From NCBI GenBank assembly GCA_963703855.1, contig CAVPFW010000022.1:248001-312000 (forward strand): DNA of 64,000 nucleotides. The letters are read 5' to 3'. A model generated the notes under the pieces. The model was given only the letters and a program-made list of their open reading frames with translations, had not been told where the DNA came from and did no database searches. A program made the translations under genes and the position numbers. The stretch comes from AP-15 sp963703855. GTDB taxonomy: Bacteria > Pseudomonadota > Alphaproteobacteria > ATCC43930 > CGMCC-115725. Every line of letters begins with the position of its first letter. Positions within the stretch are counted from its first letter, which is position 1. Positions 17,156 through 27,211 of this stretch are shown here, piece after piece.

Positions 17156-18619
17156 GTGCAATCAGATTTCGGCCCATCGCTGCCAGACGGAGCGCCACCG
17201 TGCCAGTCAGAGAGTTCGAATGCCTCCGCCAACGGCGCTCGACGCCGTTTCGTGAGGTTCGAACACCAAATCTTCACGCGCCCGGCCGCATCGACGACGA
17301 CCGGCATTTATCACGGCTGGCTGGTCGTCGCCGCCGCCTTCGTCATTGCCCTGTTGGGCTTCGGCGTGGGCTTCTACGGGCCCGGCATTTATCTCGTCGC
17401 GCTCGAGCAACGTTACGGCTGGTCCGCATCCGAGATCGCGTCGGCGATCACCCTCTATTACGTGCTCAGTGCGGCACTGGTCTTCTTCGGCGGCGGCATC
17501 TTCCAGCGCTTCGGTGCGCGCCGGGTCGTTGCGGCGGGCGCGATTGCGATGTCCGGCGGCGTGGTTTTGCTGACCATCGCCGACCGGCCATGGCAGGTCT
17601 ATGCGGCCTTCGCGGCGATGTCGCCGGGGTGGGCGGCGATGAGCGGCGCCGCGATCAACATCATCGTCGCACCCTGGTTCGACCGGCGGCGCGGGTTCGC
17701 GGTCAGTCTTGCGCTGAACGGCGCCAGCGCCGGGGGCATCGTCGTGGCACCTCTGCTGATCCTGCTGATCGGCCAGTTCGGTTTCGCCGCTGCGTTGTGG
17801 TCCGTTGCCGCCCTGATGCTCGCCATCCTGCTCCCGGTGGCCGGGATCGTGCTGCGGCCGAAGCGTCCCGGCGAGCACGAGCGCTCGGACCGCCCTCCGG
17901 TTCCGGTTCAGCCGCGACGACCGGTCGAAGAATCCTCGACCGAGGATGCGCCTTGGCGGCTCTCGGCAATCCTGCGCAGCGGGCGCTTTCAGACGATCTC
18001 GCTTGCGTTTGCGCTGGGGATGATCGCCCAGGTCGGCTTTCTGACCCACCAGATCGCCTATCTGTCGCCGCTCATCGGCACCGTCGCTTCCGGATGGGCG
18101 GTCAGCCTGACGACCTTTGCCGCCGTGGTCGGCCGCGTCGCCACCGGCTGCTTCATCGACCGGCTGGACCGCCGGGCCGCGGCGTGCGCGAACTTTCTCG
18201 TCCAGGTCACCGCAATGGGGCTGCTCGCCTCGGCCAACTCGCCGCCGATGCTCTATCTGGGGTGCGCCCTGTTCGGGCTCGCCGTCGGCAACATGATCAC
18301 CTTGCCGGCGCTGATCGTGCAGCACGAGTTCCCGAACCAGCATTTTGCCCGGATCGTCAGCCTGATCGTCGCGATCAACCAGTTCACCTTCGCCTTCGGC
18401 CCGGCATTGCTCGGCTTTCTGCGACAAGTGGGAGGCAGCTACACGACCGGGCTCGTCGCCTGCCTCGGCATGGAGACGATGGCCGCGCATCATCATCGTC
18501 TCGCCGCTTCTGGGAGCGGGAAGTGCCGCCGACCGCAGCCCTCGATAGCCTCGTCCCCGGGCAGAGTCCGAACCGTCACGATCGCTTCCCAGCGGCTGTG
18601 CAGACGATCGAAACGCTGA
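17156..18619 (+). CDS. MFS transporter, C-terminus frameshifted as sequenced
   Basis: This major facilitator permease resembles the oxalate/formate-antiporter and monocarboxylate groups: GIYHGWLVVAAAFVIALLGFG for TM1, a conserved YYVLSAALVFFGGGI, WFDRRRGFAVSLALNGAS before TM5, and a loop before TM7. GTG 17156 opens the frame; GTG 17252, closer to TM1, is equally likely, and neither has a good ribosome site. After METMAA the frame gives a hydrophilic tail, while one frame over reads IIIVSPLLGAGSAAD and stops at 18548, exactly what TM12 should be. One extra C near 18488 explains this. The true gene probably ends at 18548. The substrate is not determined. Confidence 0.78.
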   Translation: MQSDFGPSLPDGAPPCQSESSNASANGARRRFVRFEHQIFTRPAASTTTGIYHGWLVVAAAFVIALLGFGVGFYGPGIYLVALEQRYGWSASEIASAITLYYVLSAALVFFGGGIFQRFGARRVVAAGAIAMSGGVVLLTIADRPWQVYAAFAAMSPGWAAMSGAAINIIVAPWFDRRRGFAVSLALNGASAGGIVVAPLLILLIGQFGFAAALWSVAALMLAILLPVAGIVLRPKRPGEHERSDRPPVPVQPRRPVEESSTEDAPWRLSAILRSGRFQTISLAFALGMIAQVGFLTHQIAYLSPLIGTVASGWAVSLTTFAAVVGRVATGCFIDRLDRRAAACANFLVQVTAMGLLASANSPPMLYLGCALFGLAVGNMITLPALIVQHEFPNQHFARIVSLIVAINQFTFAFGPALLGFLRQVGGSYTTGLVACLGMETMAAHHHRLAASGSGKCRRPQPSIASSPGRVRTVTIASQRLCRRSKR

Positions 18620-18650
18620 TCACGCTCGTGGCCTGACCAGATCACCGTTC

Positions 18651-18758
18651 GATCGGCCCGAGATTGCTTCGCCGCGCTCGCAATGACGGCGAAATGGCCC
18701 CGCGAACCGGAAACACAGGGCTTGTCATTGCGAGGAGCGCAGCGACGAAGCAATCCCG
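18651..18758. repeat. Inverted pair of 'CATTGCGAGGAGCGCAG' dispersed repeats
   Basis: A left arm AGATTGCTTCGCCGCGCTCGC-AATGACG (18661-18687) and a right arm TTGTCATTGCGAGGAGCGCAGCGACGAAGCAATCCCG (18723-18758) are inverted copies of one element, well known by eye from many alphaproteobacterial genomes. It sits between the MFS gene and the dehydratase gene. Confidence 0.65.
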
Positions 18759-18816
18759 ATCGAGTAGGGTGCGACCGGAGTCCCACGATGTGCGCCGAGA
18801 TACGATCGAGCTGCAT

Positions 18817-20536
18817 TCAAACGCTGCGCGCTCCCTCCGCCAGCGGGTGCTTGCGCAGGAAGTTGAAGTCGCAGCCCTTGTCGGCTTGCAGGATCTCGCG
18901 GCGGTAGAGCTGTGCGTAGCCGCGCTCGGGGAATGGCGGCGGGGCGACCGGGCGGCGGGCCAGCTCGTCGGGCTCCACCATGAGGTCGATGCGGCGCTCC
19001 TTGACCGAGAGGCGGATACGGTCACCATTGCGCACCTTGGCCAATGGGCCGCCCGAGGCCGCGTCCGGGGTCACGTGCAAGACGATCGAGCCATAGGCGG
19101 TGCCGCTCATCCGCGCGTCCGAGATCCGCACCATGTCCTTGACCCCGACGCGCGCCAGCTTGGCCGGGATCGGCAGATAGCCCGCCTCCGGCATGCCCGA
19201 AGCAGACAACGGCCCGGCATTCTGCAATACCAGGAAATCGTCCGGGGTCACGTCGAGAGCGGGGTCGTCGATCCGCGCCGAGAGGTCTTCGAGCGAGGTG
19301 AACACGACCGCCCTCCCCTCCTTCTCGAACAGCTTGGGGTCGGCGGCCGAGCGCTTGAAGATCGCGCCCTTGGGCGCCAGGGAGCCGAACAATGCCACGA
19401 GCCCGCCCTTGGGCTGCAGCGGATCGGCGAGCGGCTTGACCACGCCGCGGTCGACCGGGCCGGCGGGCGCGGCGAGGCGTTCGCCCACGGTTTCGCCCGA
19501 TACGGTCATGCAGTCGAGATGCAAGAGCGGCTGCAATTCGCGCAACACCGCGCCGATGCCGCCGGCCGCGAACAAATCTTCCATGTAATGCGGGCCGGTC
19601 GGTTTCAGGTCGACCAGCACCGGGGTTTCGTCGCTGATCGCATTGAGGCGGCGCAAATCGATATCGATGCCGGCGCGGCCGGCGATCGCGGTCAGGTGCA
19701 GGACGGCGTTGGTCGAGCCGCCGATCGCCATCAGCACCCGCAGCGCGTTCTCGACCGTATCAGGGGTCACGATCCGGTCCGGCGTGAGCCCGGTGCGGGC
19801 GAGCCGCATCGCCGCACGGCCGGTCGCCTCGGCGGCGCGCAGCCGGTCGGCGTGGACCGCGGGGATCGCCGCCGTGCCGGGCAGGATCATGCCGAGCGCC
19901 TCGGCGACCCCGGCCATCGTGCTCGCCGTCCCCATCACGGCACAGGTGCCGGCCGTGGTCGCGAGGTTGCCCTCGACCTCGTGGATCTCGTCGGCCCCGA
20001 TCTCGCCGGCGCGGTATCTGGCCCAGAAGCGGCGGCAATCGGTGCAGGCGCCGAGCCGCTCGCCGTGCCAGCGCGAGGTCATCATCGGCCCGGCGACCAG
20101 CCCGATCGCCGGCCGGTTGGCCGAAATCGCCCCCATCAGCTGGGCCGGCACGGTCTTGTCGCAGCCGCCGACCAGCACCACCGCATCCATCGGCTGGGCA
20201 CGGATCATCTCCTCGGTGTCGATCGCCATCAGGTTGCGGAACATCAGGCTGGTCGGGCTGAGGAACACCTCGCCCAACGAGATCGTCGGAAAGGTCAGCG
20301 GCAGCCCCCCGCGGCCAAGACGCCCGCGCTTGACCGCTGCGACCAGTTCGGGGAAATGGCGGTGGCAGTTGTTGTAGCCGGAATAGGTGTCGGCGATGCC
20401 GATCACCGGCCGCGCCAACAGCTCGGTCGAATACCCCATCGAGCGCGCGAACGAGCGCCGCAGATAGAGCGCGAAATCCGGGTCGCCGTAATTGGTGAGC
20501 CCGCGAGATTGGCCCGAGGCCGACCGGTTCCGTCAT
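18817..20536 (-). CDS. IlvD/Edd family dehydratase, N-terminus frameshifted as sequenced
   Basis: The dihydroxy-acid / sugar-acid dehydratase family enzyme carries an Fe-S cluster. Cluster cysteines are in GGCDKTVPAQ and GACTDCRRFW, plus the early GYNNCH motif; ASTMAGVAEALGM and the late ISDARMSGTAYG are typical. The wording fits sugar-acid dehydratases (arabonate, xylonate) as well as IlvD. The long uninterrupted frame begins at MGYS (20439). Homology clearly extends upstream (SRGLTNYGDPDFALYLRRSF), linked by one extra base to an ATG at 20536 (MTEPVGLG). GGGCCAATC in place of GGGCAATC, near 20508-20512, explains it. It lies alone beside the gene-poor segment. Confidence 0.82.
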
Positions 20537-22699
20537 GATGTCCTCTCGACAACAGAGACCCGCCAGCTTGCCGCCCGAGGCCGCCGCGAGGCAAGCGCCA
20601 TAGCGGTGTCGATTTCGGCTTTCGATTCTCAGTCTCGATTTTCGAAGCGGATTCTGGGGATCGCCGACTCCAACTTGCCTCTGCGGTAGAACCAGAACTC
20701 CGGTTTCATGCGTGGCGCATAACGGTATCTCCGCCTGGAAGCCTCTGGGGCCGCGCCCTGAGTTTCCATGCGCTTGTGAGTGCTTATCAAAAGCGAATAC
20801 CTATCGCATTCGAACCGCGCTGTCGGTCAGGCTTGATGCACCCGAAAGCCAAACTGTTCGACCGAAGGAGGCCCGGCGCATCGACGCGCATCGGGCCATG
20901 TTGCACGCGGCTCAGTCCGGTGTTCTTCGTACCCTGTCGAGGTGCCGTCCTGCAGCAACACTCCTGTACCTGTTGGCTTCCAACAACGATTTGCAAACGC
21001 CGCGGTCTAGATGCGCCAGGGTAGATCCTCGACCTCGCGGGGATTAGCGGACGGCCATAGCGATTGCATCGATGAGCTTGACTGGTCAACCTCGTGTACA
21101 TGATACCCGGTCTGGGGGCGGAGTTGCCGCTCAAGGCCGGGGTGGCCGGCGAGTTGATCGACTAGCACCGTGGCCTGAACGCGACTCTAGTTCCATGGAG
21201 AGAGGGTCGGTAGCTCGCCTGAGGACGCCCATGTGATACGAGAACGTCATTCGCATCCGCAGTGAAAGGCGCGGTGACGCCGCCGCGTTTATCAGATGCA
21301 GACGTTCGTCGGCACGGCCTTGCGAGTGACGCTGCCTATGCTTCCATGAGTGCGCCAACTGTGCCGGCCAGGCCGTAGCGATGCCATACGAACTCGCTGG
21401 CAAAGTGCGTGCCGAGCGGGGCTGGCTGGCCGTAGTCTGCCGTCTGTCCGAATCCGGGTCATCTGCGAGATGCTGTCGGATGATCAACGCGTCGCGTCAT
21501 CCGAATTCACGGCTCGACTATCGGCGCGTGCAGCTGAGTGAGCCATCGGAACCAGCCGGTGATCCATAAAGTCGGGCATACTTTTAGCCTTACATCCACA
21601 CATTCATGCCGCCCAGTTGAGAATCGAGCTGGCCATCCGCGCTCGATCGTCTCGAGATACCGCAGTCGCTTCGGTCACCAGCCTATACTGCGCGGTGACC
21701 ATGTCGTAGCATGAGGTCATCACAATGAGGAACTCGTGCCGCAGGCCAGGATCTGAAGGCTGTTGCGGTTGAAGTCCTCCTCGCTCGAGATCGACGTTGA
21801 TGCAGGATGAGCGTCGTGATGCCTTAGGGTCGGGTCTAGGCGCTGGCACCAGATGCCTCAAATAATCTCTGCTCTGCAGAGCACTTGGCGTCTGGCATTA
21901 CGACGAGTGCCGCGGAACACCAGTCGGTTCTTCGTCATGTCGAGCGATCGGTGGTCAACCGTGCTCTCGCCAGTGGGCGCCCCGAACCGTCTGTAGTGCC
22001 GCGCAGTTCGGCAATTACTTCGCAGTGTGAAGGCTGAAATCCTTTACGATCCAATCGCCTCCCTTGTGAGGTGCGCGGATAGCTCCGCTCAAGCGCCCTC
22101 GCCACATGCGGTGTTCGAAGTCCAAGCCGGAGATGAGGTGCAGGAGCATCGACGTGCTATGCCTGCAGCTCTTGCAGCTTCGTCGCGCCGACCTCCGACG
22201 CACCTTTCGATGGAGAGGAAGAGCGATGAGTCAGCATCCGAGCGACACGCCTCCACCACTCGCGGCCGGACGCGTGCATTGTGCACTCGGTGAAACGGCG
22301 CTCGAGCGCACCTGGCTGCTCAGCGTCTATCGCGACCCGACGCGCCGCCGCCGCGAGGTGTTGGGCAGTGCGATAAGGACGCACCTGGGGATCATATCGT
22401 CTCCAACGTGCAAGCCACCTCGCAGCGTGCATTAGGGAGGCAGTCGCTAGCTACATCAACGGCGGCCTATCCTCAGCTGTGCGGCAGCATGCGGCCCACC
22501 GCGCCGCGCGGATCCGGCGAACGGCGCGGCTTTCCACCCAAAGCAGAAATTCAAAGTGGGACACGGCCGCGCCAGGAAATTGCCTCGACGGCGCCCTTGG
22601 CCTAGTTTTCGCTCGGGATCGCGCGGGAGGATAGGCGTGACCGGCACCGGCAGTTCGCGGAATCTCCTTGGCTTCCGCTCGATTCGCTGAGTCGTCGAC
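20537..22699. other. Gene-poor 2.2 kb segment of lower GC
   Basis: No open frame here looks like a protein: the longest are about 100 codons, overlap on both strands and match no family I know. Composition is lower than in the coding DNA around it (rows I counted by hand range from 47 to 65 percent G+C, against about 70 percent in a nearby coding row). Stop codons are frequent in all frames. I see no tRNA, CRISPR array, or convincing inverted-repeat ends. It may be decayed foreign DNA. Confidence 0.55.
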
Positions 22700-23694
22700 G
22701 TGATCACCGACGACGTCAGCGACAATTACGTCAGCAAGACCCTGTTCGCGGTCTCCGAATTCGCCAATGTCGTGCGCGCCGGCGCCAAGGCGTTATCGGG
22801 CGAGGCGTTGCTGTGCGCCAATCTGGGCTTTGGCTGCCGGCTGGTCTCGACCGCCGGCGGCGTGCGTCACACCCTCTTATTCGACACCGGGCCGGAAGGG
22901 GCGATCTTCCTCCGCAATTGCGCCAATCTCGGGATCGCGCTGGGCGAGGTCGAGGGCATTGCGGTCAGCCACGGCCATTGGGACCATATGGCCGCGTTGC
23001 CGGCGGCATTGGACGCGATCCGGCAGCAGGGCGGCAAGGCGGCGGTCCACGTCAATCCCGGGATGTTCAACGAGCGCGCCGTCCGGCTCGGCAGCGGGAC
23101 GATCGTGCCGGCCGCCAAGGTCCCCTCGCCGCGCCGAGATGGAGGCGCTGGGCGCGACGGTGGTCAATGACCCGGCCGCGCGACTGCTGCTCGACCGGCA
23201 TTTTTATTTGAGCGGCGAGATCCCGCGGATCAGCGCCTTTGAAAAAGGCCGGGTCGATCACTTGAGCCGGACCGGCGCCCGACATGCCGTGGGAGCCGGA
23301 CCCGCTGCTGATGGACGAGCGCATGCTGGTCGTCCATGTGCGCGATCTGGGCTTGGTCGTGTTCAGCGCCTGCTCGCATGCCGGCATCGTCAATGTCTGC
23401 ACCGAGGTGCGCCGGCTATTCCCGGACATTCCGATCCATTGCGTGATGGGCGGCTTGCATCTGGGCGGCGTCATGGAGCGGATCATACCCGACACGGTCG
23501 AGGGGCTGCGGCCGTTCGCGATTCCGCACATCATCACCGGGCACTGCACCGGCTGGCGCGCATTGCACGCGCTCGCCAACGCCTTTGGCGACGCGGTCAG
23601 CCAGTCCGCGGTCGGCACCACCTACACCTTCGCCGCGGCCCGGACCCTCTCCGGAGAGGCGGCATTTCTCGGACCGGACCGGGGAGCGGCGTGA
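22700..23694 (+). pseudogene. Metallo-beta-lactamase-fold hydrolase, two frameshifts as sequenced
   Basis: Three overlapping frames together spell one MBL-fold protein of about 330 residues. Frame one (from GTG 22700) gives TLLFDTGPEG and the metal motif SHGHWDHMAALP (H-x-H-x-D-H). Frame two from about 23140 gives EMEALGATVVND and SGEIPR. Frame three from about 23278 gives LVVFSACSHAGIVN, VMGGLHLGG and IITGHCTGW. The pattern resembles the dihydropterin phosphate synthase-like/'MBL fold, COG1237' group. Each junction needs loss of one base (around 23134-23142, and GCGCCCGAC near 23274-23280). Two identical-type errors in one gene favour sequencing artefact, but a true pseudogene at the edge of a decayed segment is possible. 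Confidence 0.7.
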
Positions 23695-23766
23695 TCTTCA
23701 GGGGGAGAGCACCGGCGCATGGCGGCGGGGAGTGAGGCGGGTGATTGCTCCGCTGGGCTCGTCGGC

Positions 23767-23812
23767 CCCCCTCACCCTGCCCTCTCCCCCGGCCGGCGGG
23801 AGAGGGAAAAGA
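23767..23812. repeat. GC-rich palindrome
   Basis: CCCTGCCCTCTCCCCCGGCCGG-CGGGAGAGGG forms an imperfect hairpin between the hydrolase and the CobW gene. Same class as the 6.3 and 16.3 kb elements. Confidence 0.55.
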
Positions 23813-23870
23813 TAGGGCGGAGAGGCCATCTTTCGGCAAATCATTAAAAACCCTGGCTAAGGAGCAGCCG

Positions 23871-24731
23871 ATGGAAGGCGAGGCCCGCCTGCCGGTCACG
23901 ATCGTCACCGGCTTTCTCGGCAGCGGCAAGACCACCCTGGTGAACCATATCCTGGCCCAGCAGCACGGGCTCAGGATCGCGGTCATGGTCAACGAGATCG
24001 GCGATCTTTCGCTCGACAACGAGCTGATCGTCGGCGCCGCCGCCGACATGGTCGAGCTCAGCAACGGCTGCATCTGCTGCTCGATCAATAACGATCTGGT
24101 GGATGCGATCTTTCGCGTATTGCGGCGCGAGCCGCGGGTCGATTACCTGATCGTCGAGACCACCGGCCTCGCCGATCCATTGCCGATCGTGCTGACCTTT
24201 CTGCGCTTGGAATTTCGCCAATCCGTCCGCGTCAATTCGGTCGTAGCACTGGCCGACGCGGAGAGCTTCAGCCTCGAGCTGTTCGACAGCAAACCGGCGG
24301 TAAATCAGCTGCGCTATGCCGACATCGTATTGCTCAACAAATGCGATCTGGTCGGGGCTGGCCGCGCGGATATCGTCGAAGAGAGGATCCGCACGATCAG
24401 CGAGGGTGCCAGGATCGTGCGCACGACCCGCGCCGAAATCCCGTTGCCGCTGATCCTCAGCACCGGGCTCTTTCAGTCCGACCGCTATTTCGGAGGGCAC
24501 GGACACGACCATATGGCGCAGGACGGCTTCGACGCCGTGTCGTTCGAAAGCGATCAGCCTTTCTCGGCCGAGAAGTTCCAATCCTTCCTCGAAAACCTCC
24601 CCGACAATGTTTTCCGCGCCAAGGGCGTTCTGGCAATCGAGGGCAGCGACAGGCGGCACGTTTTTCATCTCGTCGGCAAGCGGTTCACCTTGGACGAGGT
24701 GCAGAGCTGCTGCCCAGCCATAACCGGCTAG
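23871..24731 (+). CDS. CobW/COG0523 family GTPase, C-terminus frameshifted as sequenced
   Basis: A G3E-family P-loop GTPase that works as a metal chaperone or metal-insertion factor. The Walker A is GFLGSGKTT (residues 13-21), then VNEIGDLSLDN, the metal-binding CICC motif (SNGCICCSI, near residue 66), ETTGLADP and the guanine-specificity LNKCDL. GHGHDHM is a histidine-rich metal segment. The start at 23871 has GGAG upstream. The literal frame stops at 24731, but another frame continues HNRLVLIGQNL then AEELRARLAACC, the usual CobW C-terminus, to 24820. Here one base seems to be missing rather than added, between about 24690 and 24720. Which metal it serves cannot be read; no obvious metalloenzyme gene is adjacent. 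Confidence 0.85.
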   Translation: MEGEARLPVTIVTGFLGSGKTTLVNHILAQQHGLRIAVMVNEIGDLSLDNELIVGAAADMVELSNGCICCSINNDLVDAIFRVLRREPRVDYLIVETTGLADPLPIVLTFLRLEFRQSVRVNSVVALADAESFSLELFDSKPAVNQLRYADIVLLNKCDLVGAGRADIVEERIRTISEGARIVRTTRAEIPLPLILSTGLFQSDRYFGGHGHDHMAQDGFDAVSFESDQPFSAEKFQSFLENLPDNVFRAKGVLAIEGSDRRHVFHLVGKRFTLDEVQSCCPAITG

Positions 24732-24800
24732 TGCTGATCGGCCAAAACCTTTGCGCCGAGGAATTGCGGGCGCGGCTCGCCGCGTGCTGCGCTGCGCCGG

Positions 24801-25457
24801 TCACTGCGGCTCGGGAATGACAATCGACCAGATCAGCAGCACAGCGGCGGCGCCGACCGGCACCCAGGCTACCGCCGAGCCTATCGCCACATAGGCGGCC
24901 CCGGCGATCGTCCCGCCGGCGGTGAGACCCACCCAAGGGATCGCTTGCGCCGCCCAGCTCCATCCGGTCGCACGGCGGGTCAGGAAATCACCGAGCCCCT
25001 GGCCGAGCCTGACCAATGTCCCGGTGACAAAGGTCAGGCTGACCGGGACGTTCCCGGCGCGGTGCATCGCGGCGTTCAACGCGCCCATCGCCAGCACCAT
25101 CGGCTCCGGGGCCGTTCCCATTGCCGCCGCCAACGTCAGCAACACCGTTACCGCGGCCAGGACATAGGTCAAATGCTGGCGTCCGGTGAATTGGGCGATC
25201 AATTGTCCTCCGGCCGCTCCGGCCACGAACAGTACGATCAGGACCATGATCGAGCCGGCTTCGCTCAGGCGGCCTCGGCCGACCGCGACGGCCAACTGCG
25301 TGCTGTTGCCGCTCATATACGAGACGAACAGATGGCCGAGCCGCAGAAACCCGATGGCGTCGACCATGCCGGCGAGCCCGGCCAGCAGCGCCGCCAGGAT
25401 CAGCCCGCGCACCCGGTCGGCCTGGGCCCCGCGACCGGATTCGGCCTCCGCGCTCAC
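24801..25457 (-). CDS. DUF1275 (YoaK-like) membrane protein
   Basis: A 218-residue integral membrane protein of the DUF1275 family. It has about six hydrophobic segments and the family motifs GMVDAIGFLRLGHLFVSYM and SGNSTQLA near the first helices, and NAAMHRAGNVPVSLTFVTG in the middle. Function unknown. Start is GTG 25457, 19 bases after the malic enzyme stop, so it is probably the second gene of that operon. Its end overlaps the shifted C-terminus of the convergent CobW gene by about 20 bases. Confidence 0.85.
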   Translation of the reverse strand: MSAEAESGRGAQADRVRGLILAALLAGLAGMVDAIGFLRLGHLFVSYMSGNSTQLAVAVGRGRLSEAGSIMVLIVLFVAGAAGGQLIAQFTGRQHLTYVLAAVTVLLTLAAAMGTAPEPMVLAMGALNAAMHRAGNVPVSLTFVTGTLVRLGQGLGDFLTRRATGWSWAAQAIPWVGLTAGGTIAGAAYVAIGSAVAWVPVGAAAVLLIWSIVIPEPQ

Positions 25458-25476
25458 CGTCGCATCGTCGCGGATT

Positions 25477-27201
25477 TCAGCCGGACGGGCCGCCCGCGGG
25501 CTGGTAGCGCAGATAGCGCGGCGCCCACATCTTGGCGCGGATCGCGGCCTCGATCTCGTCGGTCGCGACCCCCTGGGTCAGCCCTTCCCGGTGCGCCTCG
25601 ATGGCGGTCGCCAGCGCCACCGCAACGGCGACGTGGCGCAACGCCGTCACCGGCGGCAGCAGGTTGTCCTCGGGATTGTCGGCGGCGGGCGAGGCCGCGG
25701 CCAGCGCCTTGGCCGCGGCAACGAACATCGCGTCGGTGATACGCCGCGCCTTGACCGCGATCGCCCCGAGCCCGACCCCCGGGAAGATGTAGGAATTGTT
25801 GGTCTGGTCGACCTTGAACTTGACGCCGTTGCGGGTCAGCGGCGGAAACGGACTGCCGGCGCCGATGACCGCCCGCCCCTCGGTCCAGCTTTCGATATCC
25901 TCGGGCGTCGCCTCGGCGCGCGAGGTCGGGTTCGACAACGAAAAGATCACCGGCCGGCGATTGTTCTCGGCCATCGCCCGCACCGCCCCCTCGGAAAAGG
26001 CCCCGGGCTGGCCCGAGACGCCGATCAGCACGGTCGGCTTGGCGTTCTCCACGACATCGAGCAGCGAGATCTTGTCGGGATGATCGATGGTCCAGGTCTC
26101 GACCGCCGCTCGCTTCTGCACGAAAGGCAGCTGGAACGGCTCGATCGCGTTCATGCCATCGACCAGCAACCCGTCGCGATCGACCATGAAGAACCGCGCC
26201 GCGGCGACATTCTCCGGCAGGCCGGCCTCGACCATCATCTTCAGCAGCAGGCTGGCGATACCGCAGCCGGCCGAGCCCGCCCCCAAAACCGCGATCCGCT
26301 GCTCCGTCAGCGCCACGCCCGTGACGTTGATCGCCGACAGCAAGGTGCCGGCCGCGACCGCCGCCGTGCCCTGGATGTCGTCGTTGAACGTGCACAGCCG
26401 GTCGCGATAGCGCTCGAGCAGGCGCGAGGCGTTGCTTTTGGCGAAGTCTTCCCATTGCAGCAGAACATGCGGCCAGCGCTGGGCGATCGCGCCGACCACG
26501 GCCTCGACAAAATCATCATATTCCTGGCCGCGCACCCGCTCATGGCGCCAGCCGAGATAGAGCGGGTCGGTCAGACGCTCCTGATTGTCGGTGCCGACAT
26601 CGATCATGATCGGCAGGGTCGTCGCCGGGTGCAATCCGCCGCAGGCGGTGTAGAGCGCGAGCTTGCCGATCGGGATGCCCATGCCGCCCGCCCCCTGGTC
26701 GCCGAGCCCGAGGATGCGCTCGCCATCGGTCAGCACGATCGCCTCGACCCGGTCGAAACGCGGATTAGAAAGGATCTGCTTCAGGCGGCGCTGATGCGGC
26801 AGGCTCAGAAACAGGCCGCGCGGCTTCCTGAACAGATGGCTGAATTGCTGGCAGCCGGCGCCGACCGTCGGGGTGTAGACGAGCGGCAGCAATTCCTCGA
26901 TGTTCTGCTCCAGCAGCGCAAAGAACAAAGTCTCGTTGTTGTCGTGCAGTTCGCGCAGAAAGGCGTAGCGCTCGAGATCGCTGGCGAACCGGCGCAATAC
27001 CGTGAGCCGGCGCGAGACCTGCTCCTCCAGAACGCCGACATGCGGCGGCAGCAGCCCGTGCAGGCCGAGAGCGTCGCGCTCGGCCTCGGTAAACGCGGTG
27101 CCCTTGTTGAGCAGCGGGTCGGCGAGCAATTCCCACCCGGTTCGCGATGTGGTCAGGATGCCGGCCTCGGCTGCGGCCGGCCGCCTGGATGAATGCGGCA
27201 T
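25477..27201 (-). CDS. maeA: NAD-dependent malic enzyme
   Basis: The 574-residue oxidative decarboxylase converts malate to pyruvate. It is the single-domain-pair type (N-terminal malic domain, then NAD-binding domain) without the phosphotransacetylase tail of MaeB. Visible motifs are VYTPTVGAGCQQFS, the glycine-rich GERILGLGDQGAGGMGI, TFNDDIQGTAAV with metal-binding aspartates, VLGAGSAGCGIA for the dinucleotide fold, and FSLSNPTSRAEAT. It is followed by a DUF1275 gene 19 bases downstream. NAD preference is inferred from type; NADP use cannot be excluded. Confidence 0.93.
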   Translation of the reverse strand: MPHSSRRPAAAEAGILTTSRTGWELLADPLLNKGTAFTEAERDALGLHGLLPPHVGVLEEQVSRRLTVLRRFASDLERYAFLRELHDNNETLFFALLEQNIEELLPLVYTPTVGAGCQQFSHLFRKPRGLFLSLPHQRRLKQILSNPRFDRVEAIVLTDGERILGLGDQGAGGMGIPIGKLALYTACGGLHPATTLPIMIDVGTDNQERLTDPLYLGWRHERVRGQEYDDFVEAVVGAIAQRWPHVLLQWEDFAKSNASRLLERYRDRLCTFNDDIQGTAAVAAGTLLSAINVTGVALTEQRIAVLGAGSAGCGIASLLLKMMVEAGLPENVAAARFFMVDRDGLLVDGMNAIEPFQLPFVQKRAAVETWTIDHPDKISLLDVVENAKPTVLIGVSGQPGAFSEGAVRAMAENNRRPVIFSLSNPTSRAEATPEDIESWTEGRAVIGAGSPFPPLTRNGVKFKVDQTNNSYIFPGVGLGAIAVKARRITDAMFVAAAKALAAASPAADNPEDNLLPPVTALRHVAVAVALATAIEAHREGLTQGVATDEIEAAIRAKMWAPRYLRYQPAGGPSG

Positions 27202-27211
27202 GCCGGCGGGC

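Noticed and set aside
20537..22699. CRISPR array or insertion sequence in the gene-poor segment
   Set aside because: No regularly spaced direct repeats and no transposase or matched terminal inverted repeats could be seen.
25186..27192. 668-codon plus-strand frame
   Set aside because: It lies opposite the malic enzyme and DUF1275 genes and has the low-complexity composition of a shadow frame.
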